From Sphaerolaimus hirsutus (Eukaryota; Nematoda; Chromadorea; Monhysterida; Sphaerolaimidae), in assembly GCA_964036195.1 (NCBI GenBank), contig OZ038454.1, positions 25,096,315 through 25,160,314 of the forward strand: DNA of 64,000 bases, in the 5' to 3' direction. How positions within the stretch are numbered: position 1 is the first letter of the stretch; the number at the start of each line of letters is the position of its first letter. Below the pieces are notes generated by a model, which did no database searches, was not told the DNA's origin, and saw nothing but the letters and a program-made list of their open reading frames with translations. The position numbers and the translations under genes were made by a program. Below are positions 11,201 to 23,200 of this stretch, piece after piece.

Positions 11201-14200
11201 ATATTGCAACTTAATCGACTACAGATGCGACTTGGGCTATTGGGGCAGTCCGTACGTGGCCGGAAGCGAGTGCATCCCTTGCAACTGCAGCGGCAACAAC
11301 GACTTGACCATGAGGGAAGCGTGCGACATCAACACCGGCTATTTTCATTTTCACAATTTTCATTTTTTTCACCATGTGCTCAATTTCACAATTTTTTTTG
11401 TCGCAGGCCTTTGCAACAAGTGCCAAGATCACACGTCGGGCGACAGTTGTCAACAGTGCGAACCCTGGTTTTACGGGGATGCTGTTGATGTGAAAAATTG
11501 CACAGGTTTGTCGAAATGTTTCTTTTGGTGCGTAGAATTTCAAGTGACAAATTTTATAATGCTGATAGTGCAATTCGCAATGTGAAAAACTCAGAAGTGA
11601 ACAATGTTCGCAAATTCACCAAAGAAACAGCGTTTTTGCGTACGAAGTGCGCAAATGCCCCAGATAAAAACCGCCCTGCATGAATTCGTCCAACCACCGC
11701 AACCCCCACCACCCAACCCCCGTCAACCCCCCCCCCCCCCCTCCCCCAGAATGCACGTGCTCCCAATGCGGCTCGTCCCAGTGCGACCACATCAGCGGCG
11801 TGTGCCAGTGCAAGCCCCTCGTGGAGGGCGCCAACTGCGACCGGTGCGCCGCCGACGCGTGGGGTCTCGACTTTTGCACCGGCTGCAAAGAGTGCGCCTG
11901 CGGCCTGGCTGCCTTAGATACCCAGGTGCCAGTCCCAGACCCTGTAAAATGCATTGTAGAATGTCAAATGTCATGCAAAGTGACAAAAGTCATGGAAAAT
12001 GCCCTGCAAAATGGCAACTCGGTTGCCATTTTGCAGGGCATTTAGCATGACTTTTGACACTTTGCATGACAATTGACATTTTACAGGGCGTTTTACAGGG
12101 TCTGGGACTGCCCCCAGTGCAACGTGACCAGCGGGCAGTGCGCGTGCCAGCCCGGCGCTGGAGGCACACAGTGCGAGAAGTGCGAGAGTGGGTATTGGAA
12201 TTATACTGAGAATGGGTGCACGAGTGGGTTTCTTGGAAAACTTTTTTTTTGTTTTTAAATTTTCGATGATGGTTTTTGGTGTGAGAAATGTTGTTTTATA
12301 AACCTACGGACATTTGAAAAAGATCTCGAAAGAGTCAAGGAGTAATTTTTAATTTTTCAACCGATAATTTTCCTCAAAACACGGACTGGAGTCTAATTTT
12401 CAAATGTACACCGACTTTGCGACTCGTTTACCATGTTGCAAAACATTGATAAAAGTTTTCACGAACCAAAAGAGAATATTCGCATTGTCTGCTCACGAAA
12501 ACATCCACAATTTTCAAATCCAAAAAATCCAACAAACCCCCCCCCCCCCCCAGAGTGCGACTGCGAGGCGGACCTGTCGCTGGGCACCGTGTGCGACGTG
12601 CTGACGGGCGAGTGCGTGTGCGCGCCCGGCGCCACCGGCGCCCGCTGCGACCAGTGCCTGCCCTACCACATCCGCATACCCACGCTCGGCTGCAGATGTG
12701 TGTTTGGGGTGGATGGGGTTGTAGTGGGCGTGGGTCGGTGCACAAGTAGCAAAAGTAGTATAAGGGCGCCATGGTGTGGCGTACTTTGGCGCCCTCAAAT
12801 GGCGCCATTCCATCACCAATCATGTGTATAGTTGTTGTTTTTGGAGGTGGGGGTGGAATGGGTTCAAAATTATGGGGTTTTTCAAGCTTTAGAAGGGAAA
12901 AAAGGGAGAAAAATCGCTAGATACATATGTAGATAGCTGGAGCATTTGGGGGGTAACCCAACCCCCTCCAACCCCCCATACTGAACACTTGCAATGCCCA
13001 TGAAGACCCAGTGCCCAAGTGTGGCGGCCGTACCCAAGCACCGGGTCTACATTGGTACCGGACATTGTTACTTGTGCACCGGGTTTACTTGTGCACCGGG
13101 TTTACTTGTGCACCGGTCCTGCGCCGGTTGTAGTGTTGTGATGTGTGGTTGTGTTGTGATGGTTGGGTGTGGATTGAGTGGGTTTTGTGACCTCTAGGGT
13201 ACTGCTGACACCAAGGCCACATTTATAAGCGGTCACATTTATTACCGGTTTTGGGTACGCAATTGCGTATACATTACTATGAATTTCTCGAAAATTTCTG
13301 ACGAAATAGAACCCCCCTCCCTCGAAATAACCCCCTCAAAATGTCCGCTCTGAAAAAATACCCCCCCTGGGGGTATTTCGAGGAACAGACGACGATTTTT
13401 GACGAGGGTATTTTTGACGACAGACTGCGACGCGTGCGTGCACGTGCTCGCCGACGAGATGACCGGATTATTGGACTCTGTCGACGCGGCTGACGCGCAT
13501 GTACGCAATACTTCGCGCGCGACGCTCACTGCTGTGAGGCTGCGCAAACTCAATGATACTGTTTATGAGTATAAGGTGGGTTTTGTTTTTGTTCGAATTG
13601 TTGTATGTTAAATTCATTGTCAGTCTACTCGAATTTGTGTGTTTTCTAATTGGTAGCTGCCAATCAAACTTGTTTTCTTCATTTTTCTTCATTTTATTTT
13701 TTTACATTCGTTTCTTTACATGTGTCAGGATTCGGCGCGGGAAATTGAAGAAACCGGTTCGGATGATATCCCCAAGCTGCTCGAGGAGGCGCTGGCGACC
13801 AGCGATCAACTACAACAGACTGAGTTTAATGTCTGTTCACCTCAAAATTTTCCATTGTTACCATATTTATTCTAATACAAGGGCGCTTTGTTATTTTTTA
13901 TTTTATTTTATGCATTTGGTACAAATGAAGGGTGTGCTTCTAAAAGTACCGATCTACAAATTTTTCTAATTTGAGTTAGGACCATTTTTGGGGTCCCCAT
14001 AAAAATTCGCTTCAAAAATATCTATAATATGTGGGGGTGCAAAATTCAATTTTGGGATATGGGGGGTCAAAAAAAGCAAAAAAATCGCAAAATACAGTTT
14101 TTGAAATTTTAAAAGTACCGAACTACAAGCTTTTTCAGCTTTTGTGTCTTTAAAAGTACCGATCTACACACTTTTTTCCAAATTGTTCTTTTAAATGTAC

Positions 14201-17200
14201 TGATCTGCACATTATTTTTTGTGCTTCTAAAAGTACCGATGTCAGTCAGATCGGTGTCCGGTTGCGCAAAAACTCAATTTGTGATTTTTTATTATGGGTG
14301 AAAGTACCGATCTACAGCTTTCTGATTTTGTGCTTTAAAAAATACCGATCTACACGCTATTACCAATTTGTTCCTTTTAAATGTACTGTACTACAAAAAT
14401 ACTCTTTCCTAAATTTTATATAGCTAGTGTTATGTGTTTAATCAATGATTATACCCATGCATGTGGATACCCAACAATATGGCCGAAATACCCTTACCCA
14501 ACATTCCCATACCCAATGCCCATGTATGGGTATTGCATGCTCCAAACTTTCAATCGCGATTATCTCAAAATCGATTTTTTGTAGATCGGTACTTTTAGAA
14601 GCACACCCTTCAAATCCAGCAGTTGCTTTCCCATCTATTGGAGACCGCCCTTCTATTTATTTCGTGGCCCACATAAGATCCAATAAGTGTATTTATTTAG
14701 CTTGTTATTTAGCTTGTTATTTAGCTTGTTATTTAGCTAAATTTTTACCATCTCAGGCCGAGTCAAGACTGAAATCTGCGAGTGGAGCCCTGCAGCGCAT
14801 GGAAAACTTTGAAAACAACACTATTCCACAATTAACCGATCAGCGCGATGAGGCCGTCGAGCGTGCCGAATTCGCCGTTAATGAAATCAAGGTTGAATAC
14901 CTTCTGAATTTTTCCCAATTTTATCGCCAAGTAAAGAAAAATCTCTTTGAACATGTTGGCAGCCGGCCAAAATTACCAAATCGCTTTACATATAAATAAA
15001 ATGGGCAAATAATTTTTAACCATCAGTTTATGTAGACGAAATAGCGATTGTGAGGGTGAATATTTGTAAAATGGAACAAATTTTAACGATTCTGTGCTAA
15101 AATTGGGCTTTTACTCGATCTGGTTCGTACAACAGGTATACAGATAATTTCTACGTGGGCCAACCTTTCGAAACTCGATCCCTCAAATACACAACATTGA
15201 AATCCTAATTTAAAAAAACTCAGAATTTGGCCGCTAGTCTGGGTTCGGGTCAAATGGAAGACAGGCAGAAGCTCCTTGAGGAAGCCAGTGGCTGGGTGGA
15301 GGAGATGCAGGCAGATGAACCTGAAACAGAGCATGCTCAGGATTTGGTTGAGCAGGCGGTGCGATGTGGGTTCGAGTTTATGTTCAATGTCCCAACGTGC
15401 ATAATTCAAAATACACTGCGATTAGCGTTCCAAAAATCTCGGGAGAATTATCTATATTTTCGAATATAGGTAATGAAGTATATAAAAATCATATACTTAT
15501 CTGTATTTTCGCCATTTCTTCCAGTTTTATGATAATAATGAAAAATTTCTGATTTATATATTTTCTCTGCATTTTTCACAGAGATTCTCTTAAATTTGAT
15601 TTTCGGTAAATTTTCTGAGATTATATTTAATTATATTTTCTGAAAAACACCCATTTTTGAACGCTAACGGTGATCAACAACATCAATATACCGTATTTCC
15701 TCGAAATATCCCCCCCCCTCGAAATACCCCCCCCCTGGTTTGACCCCCCCCCCTCTCGAGACCACTATGAAACAATCACCCCCCCCCCCTCGAAATACCC
15801 CCCCAAATTGAGTGTAAAGAGAACGTACATGACAAATACAGCAGTTTGTGTTCCACGTAGTGCAGAACACACGTTAAAACAATGTCGGAATCACGTTAGA
15901 ACAGTGTACATACCATCTACATACTAATATTAGTCTACAGAACCTTATAAATGGCGGTTTTTGTTGCATTTTTCGACGTCTGCGTACGTTTCAGACAACA
16001 ATTTCGTACTTGATTTTCAAAATTTTGCTTGTGATACAATAACCCCCCCCCCCTCGAAATACCCCCCCCCCCTCGTTTAACCCCCCCCCCTCTCGGGACC
16101 ACTATGAAACAATCACCCCCCGGGGGGTATTTCGAGGAAATACGGTAGGTACTCGAATATCCTTTCAAACATTGGTTAAATTTTGTCAGCTACTAAAAGA
16201 ATTCACCCATGAAACATCTTCACCTCTTTACTTTATCTAGATCATCACTTTCAGTGCTCGAAAACGTCACTTCGCTAATGGTGAATCGTTCCGAGGAGCA
16301 AACGACAGTGGCCGCTGATTCAAACGAGAAGTTTAATGATGCAGAGAGCGATGTCGATGCTTTTAAGGCACGCCTGGTTGAGAACGAACAGGCGCTGGTC
16401 GATGTTAATGTCGGTTGCTTTTTTGTGATTGTGGAATTATTTTTATTTGCTTTGATGGGGACATTACTAGCTTTTAAAGATCGGACATTTTTCAAATGAA
16501 TATTTCATCTGAAAATGTGCTTAGATATCTTATATTCTGATATAGACACCAAAATAACTACGGGGCAATCGCGAATAAATAGTTATTCCAGTGATAAAAC
16601 AATAAAAATTATTTGTTCCGATGATGAGACATTGTTGGCAATGATTTCTAGTCGCAATAATAAACAGATCTTTTTTTCAGGAAACCCTGGCCAATGCAAA
16701 CGTGGAAAATTTCGACGAGATTGTTCAGCAAATTAAAAAAGACAGTGAAAATGCGCAACGCTCGCTGGACTGGGCGAAATCTAGACTCGATGGCGGCAAA
16801 GAGGTGATAATTTTTCATGCATTCATATCATTATAATCACACATGTCATGGTACCGGTGCCAGGTCAAGTTTCAAAAAGTGACACGCGAAAAGAAAAGTT
16901 GTGAGCGGTAATTTCGTTTATTATCATTTACGTCACCACTTATCACTTAAATGTCAATTCTTAGTGCCAACCTGCAAAATTGGCTCCTACCTATTAACCC
17001 TTAGCACCTTTCATTTTGTATACCCCCCCCCCATTACAGCGTGGCGCTGAATTGTCAGCGTCGAGCGAGGCGCTGGTGTCGCTGAAAACGAAGCTGACGG
17101 ATGTGCACGCCGAGCTGGACAAGTGGACCAATGACACCCAGGAAGAGATGGGTGACGATGTGGCCGATTTGCCCCGCCAATGTCAGGATAAAGCGGATGA

Positions 17201-20200
17201 GTGAGTTTTGTGAACTTGTGAAAGTTAAGAGTGTAAATTTTTTTTCAAGATTATATGTGTAATTTTATTGTAAATAAAAATGCAGCTTCAAAATTGTATG
17301 TGTAATTTTATAGTAAAGAAAAAAAGTCATCTTCAAAAATATATTTTTGCAAACATTTTCATGGAAAACATAAAATTAAAGAAATTAAATATATTTGTAT
17401 ATTTATCAGTAAACTTATCAGTGTCTATAGGACTATTGGTATGTATGATTAATGTGGTGGCTGCTAGGGTTCAAACGGGATCCCGATCCCGAATCCCGAG
17501 AAATTTTGGGATTTTGTGGTCCCGATCCCGATCCCGATCCCGACATCTCAAAAAACCAATCCCGATCCCGAAAAGTCAATCCCATTTGAACCCTAGTGGC
17601 CGCCGCCAGCCCCTTTGCGCATCTAAACACCCAGTGCCCCTTTGCGCATCTAAACACCCAGTGCCCCTTTGCGCATCTAAACATTCAGTGCCCCTTTGCG
17701 CATCTAAACACCCAGTGCCCCTTTGCGCATCTAAACACCCAGTGCCCCTTTGCGCATCTAAACACCCAGTGCCCCTTTGCGCATCTAAACACCCAGTGCC
17801 CCTTTGCGCATCTAAACACCCAGTGCCCCTTTGTGCATCTAAACATTCAGTGCCCCTTTGCGCATCTAAACACCCAGTGCCCCTTTGCGCATCTAAACAC
17901 CCAGTGCCCCTTTGCGCATCTAAACATTCAGTGCCCCTTTGCGCATCTAAACACCCAGTGCCCCTTTGCGCATCTAAACACCCAGTGCCCCTTTGCGCAT
18001 CTAAACACCCAGTGCCCCTTTGCGCATCTAAACACCCAGTGCCCCTTTGCGCATCTAAACACCCAGTGCCCCTTTGCGCATCTAAACACCCAGTGCCCCT
18101 TTGCGCATCTAAACACCCAGTGCCCATTTGCGCATCAAAACACCCAGTGCCCCTTTGCGCATCAAAACACCCAGTGCCCCTTTGCGCATCTAAACATTCA
18201 GTGCCCCTTTCCGCATCTAAACACTTAGTAGCCCTGCCCGCACAGCCTCTCCGCAACGGCGTCGCACATGTCGGCCCAATTCACCACGGCCAAGGCGAGC
18301 GCCACGGACGCGCTGCGGGCGGCCGACGTGTTCACGAACATGGGCGACGAGATCGACAGGGCTGAGAAGGCCGCCAGTGAAGCCGTGCTCGCCGCCGATG
18401 GGGCTAAGCAGAGCTCGGAGGGGTTGGCTGTGCAGGCGCAGGTTGGATTTGAGGGTGGGGGGGGGTGGGGGTATTTTGAAGTGTAGAGGGGACATTGAGT
18501 TTTGGAGGAAACCTGTGTGCTAATATTATGTCGAAAAATGTCGAAAGTCGTGTCAAAAAATTATATCACTTGTTTGACCCTAGTTTGAATTACAGGAAAA
18601 GTGCTAATTCACAACATTAGCAATAGTGCGCCCAGACTCTATAAAACACCATGTAAAATGTCCTGTCTCATGTAAAAGACTCTGTAAATGTATTCAATGT
18701 ATACTGTGTATGCATATTTTATTCTATTTTATCCTAATTTAATCCAAATCTATTTTTTGTGTCCAAAATTTATGTCAAAACGTGAGATTTGGATACTATA
18801 GAAGAATAGTTGGACACGTGACAATTATATGGTCCTTTACATGACACATTACATGTCCGGGACTGGCACCAGCACTATTTAATCACCAAAATCATAAATA
18901 CAAACAATCATTCCAGGATGCCCGCGAAGCGTCGATGGACATGATGCGCACGACCACCGAGCACATGCAGGCGCTGAAAAACAATCTCACCACCAGTCTG
19001 CAGAATGCTGAAGATCAATCGAACCAGGTTAAAAACACCACGAAAATGGCTGAGAAGAAGCTTGATGCCGAGCACAAAGTGCTCACGCAAATGGTCACTG
19101 GTACGTTGTTTTTCTGATGTTCTTAATTGATTAATGAGTAAAGTGATTAAACTGCGGCGCGTTTTTACACTTTTAAAAACTAATTTCGTGAATATTGATA
19201 TTTAGACTCAAAAAATATTTTCATCAACTTTCTATCCATTTCTCCGGCTAAGCGAACTGCTTTCCGTACGCGCCGGCACAGTTCAGTTTTTTAAAGAACC
19301 GGTTTTTAAAGAGTTGTTTTTTAAAAAGATTCGCTAAAAAGCGCATCACCCAAAATAGTGATTTTGAAAATCAAATGGGCAAAAACAATAAAAAATTAAA
19401 AAAATCAATAATTTTAATAATAAACAATAAACGTTTACCAGGCTGCACTGCTGTTAACTGCAGTGTGTTTTTTTGTGAAATGGACAAGTTCGGAAATGTG
19501 TGTACCTTTCTCTTTTCCGATTTTTGTTAAAAAGCTAAAAGTCCTTTTTGTAAAAGCATTGAACCATTTTGCAAGAGGGTCGGGTCACGGGAGGAACCTT
19601 TTGAAATAAACATTCACTTAAACACACAACCCCCACATTTTTCCTAGCCAATCACGAGTCTGCCCTATCGCTGCTAACCCAGCGCGCCAATGAGCTCAAA
19701 GAATCCGCCACGGACACTGGCGCCAATGCACAGAAAATTGCGGATGAAGTTCAAGCTGTACAAACGAGGGGTTCTCAGGTTGTCGGCAGCAGTGAGAGGA
19801 CTGAGAGTGACCTGAAAAGTGCCAGGTCCAGTTTGGAGCTGGTTGGTTTTTGGGTGAAGGTTTTTAATGCCAACAAAAATGTCAGAATTTCAGAAAATCT
19901 GTTAAAATAAAATATAAAAGACCTTTTTCGGCCTCTATATATAAAATATTTAACAAATTATCGGCCTTTTCAGACTATTATATTTTATTTCTAAATATGA
20001 ATGAGAGATTTTCTTATCATAAAATAAATATACCAGCGATTTATGCGACTGAGAAAAACCGGAGAAAGTATCATTAAATTTAAAAAATTACAAATATATT
20101 TTTTCGAAAGTATAAATCACCCAAGATTTTTGGAACACTAGTCATATTTTATCATGTCTTATCATGTACATACATGCAGCATTTTCAAAATGTTTATTAA

Positions 20201-23200
20201 GATTGTTTAAATATGTCTGAAAATAAAAGCAATTGTAAAATAGTTCTTTGAGCTTTACATTTGACAGCTTTACAGCTTTACCACTTTACATTTAGGTTGA
20301 ACAACTGCTGGCCAATGTCACTGAAAGCCTGGCTGAAGCTGAATCTGCACAGGACGCTGCTCAGGGTGCTTTGTACATTGCAGATGACAAACTCACTGGA
20401 CTAAGAAGGAAAATAGCTCTGGCGAGAGACACAGCTAATAGGGTTTGTGACCTCTGCTGATGCAATTTTGACAGCAAAAGTCTACCGTATTTGCTTGTAT
20501 AAGTCCCCCTTGAATGATTCTCCCCTCGAATAGGCCCCCCTCGATTAGTCCCCCGCCCATCGAATAGTTTCCCCCTGAGTAAAAAGTAACCCCCTCAGAT
20601 AATTCCCCACTCAATGTATTTATATACCTAGTCAGTTTGTTGTGTTCAATTTGAACAAAAACGGCGTTTTATTATGTTAATCAAACGTATCAAATGCTTG
20701 AAAATTTTGACGAAAAAATAGCCCCTCTCCTTGAATGATCCCCCCTCGAAAAGTCCCCCCTCACAGGGACGTATCCAGGATTTTTGAGCGGGGGGTGGGG
20801 CTGATTGTTTACGTAGGCCGGCGAGGGGGGGGGGCTTAGCCCCCCCCCCTAAAATTTTAGCTACATAGTGGCGGAATGGCGCCATTGGCGTTGGCGTCAG
20901 CGCCAGGTAACGCTGTATATGTATGTAAATATACATACAAAACAGCAAAAAGCACAACATTGAGTGTATTCATGACGATTTGCGGCCACATGAAGCAAAT
21001 CTGATGATAATACACCTTATGTCTGGGGGAGAATGCGCGCTTGCGCGCAAAATTTTTCACGCTGACGTTGAAAAGTCGCATTTTCCGGTCACTTTCTGGT
21101 CTCGCCCCGGGAGGGGGGGGGCTGCAGCCCCCCCCCCGCCCCCCCTGAATACGGCCCTGCTGTTTGTTTACGGAACCCGGCGAACGCGGGGGGGGGGGGG
21201 CTCAGCCCCCCCCCCCCTAAATTTTTACCTATAGAGTAACGGAATGGCGCCATGGCGCTGGCGCCATTTGTAGGCGCCACGCCATGGCGCCATTGGCGTT
21301 GGCGCCAGCGCCATGAAATGCTGTATACGTATGTAAATATACATACAAATACAGCAAAAAACGCATTCACGTAAATTTTTAAGGATTTTCGGCTACATGG
21401 AGCAATATAGTGATATTCCCAAGGACGTACGCAGGGGGGGGGGGCGGGGGGGGGCGGCCGCCCCCCCCCCCCCCGTTCCCGGGCTGGACAGAAAAATTAG
21501 CCAGAAATGGCACTTTTCTGAGGCAAACTTGTAGGCACTTAAAAAATTTTTTCGAGCGCAAGCGCTCAAATACCCACCCCATTCTTTTATATGTCTTTTC
21601 AGACTTCAAATTGCACTAGAAAAGTGTCCAACAGTGCCAAAATCGGACCTAGTACCATATATATTTAGGTATAAATAGATACCTATATGGTAGACGTTGG
21701 CGCCAACGCCAACGCCAATACTGCCATGGCGCTGGCGCCTACAAATGGCGCCATCGCCGTGGCTCTATTCCTTTACTATAGTGCAAAATTTTAGGGGGGG
21801 GGCGCCGCCCCCCCCCCGTTCGCCGGGCTCCGTATACAATCCGCCCCCCCGCTCAAAAATCCTGCGTACGTCCCTGGATATTCCTAATGCCTGGTAGCAA
21901 ATGCGCGCTTGCGCGCAATAAAATTTGCATTACACCTTTCAAAATCGTACCGAAACTTGCATTTTCCAGTGTTTTTTCAGGTCTAACCCCGGCAGGGGGG
22001 GGGGCTGCAGCCCCCCCCCCGCCCCCCCCTGGATACGGCCCTTCCCTCAAAATTGTCCGATGAAAAAATAATTCTCCAGGAGGATTATTCAAGCAAACAT
22101 GACAAATAAAATTCCCGCAAACATTCAGATCCCCATCGGCGCCGAGTTCAACGAAACCAGCTGGCTGAAACTGAAAAACCCCACCGACATCGTGGACGCG
22201 GGCGCGCACACCACCATGAGCCTCTACTTCAAGACCGGCACCAACGACGGTTTGCTGTTCTTCCTGGGCAACATGGCCGGCGAGAGTAGGAGTTCCCTGT
22301 CCCGATCTGTGCCCACTGACGATTATTTGGCGCTGACTTTGTCTGGGGGTAAATTGGAGGCGTTTTTGTGGACTGGGCATGGGGCTGGTGATGAGCAGGA
22401 GATGGTCAAGGGTACGGCTAGATTGGCTAGTGATGTGTGAGTTTGGGTGGTTTTGGTTGGTTTTCTTTGATTTCTTACTTGCAGTGCCATTCGCCATTGT
22501 GATGACACATGGAAACAATGTGTCGTTATCGTTTTGACATTGTTTCATTATTTATTTTCCATGCTGGGCTTCAATTCTGTCACAATTCGTGCATGTCGCA
22601 ATTGAGGCGTTTCGTTCCGTAACCCGTTAAGGACCAAAGTGGCAAAAATTGAGTTATATATACGTCAGATCCGCACTTATGTTTTTCTTCTCGATAGAAA
22701 AAAATCAATATCTCATACCGTTCCCGAGATACAGATTTTTGAAAAAATTGAATTTTACATCCGAAACCCGTTATCTCCAGCCCAAAATACGTCAATTTGC
22801 ACTCGAAACCCGTTATCTCAAAAAAAATCTATCATTTTTTGGACCCGAAACCCGTTATCTCCACAGAAAAAAAGTTTGCATCCGAAACCCATTACAAATT
22901 TAGTGCTGATGTTGCAGAATCCCCATACAAAAATGAATTTTGCACTCGAAACCCGTTAAGGAACAAATCTCCATGTACGTATGTTGATGTGATGTCAATC
23001 AAGTGGCCATAACTTTAACCATATTTGCCAGCCAGAGGGTTGTTAATATAGAAAATGTAGAGAAATTCATGGCCTTTTCGAAAAGTTTTCGGCAAGCATT
23101 GTCACTCAAAGCATGCTGGCTTGGGCCAATGTCAAAGTTTCAAATGCAATTTTGACAACGTTGAAAAACGTGGATATAACGGATTTTGGAAACAAACTCC

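Noticed and set aside
17280..18365. Long repetitive ORFs on both strands (units such as HPVPLCASK or CLDAQRGTG)
   Set aside because: They are translations of the 27-bp minisatellite, whose unit is a multiple of three without stops.
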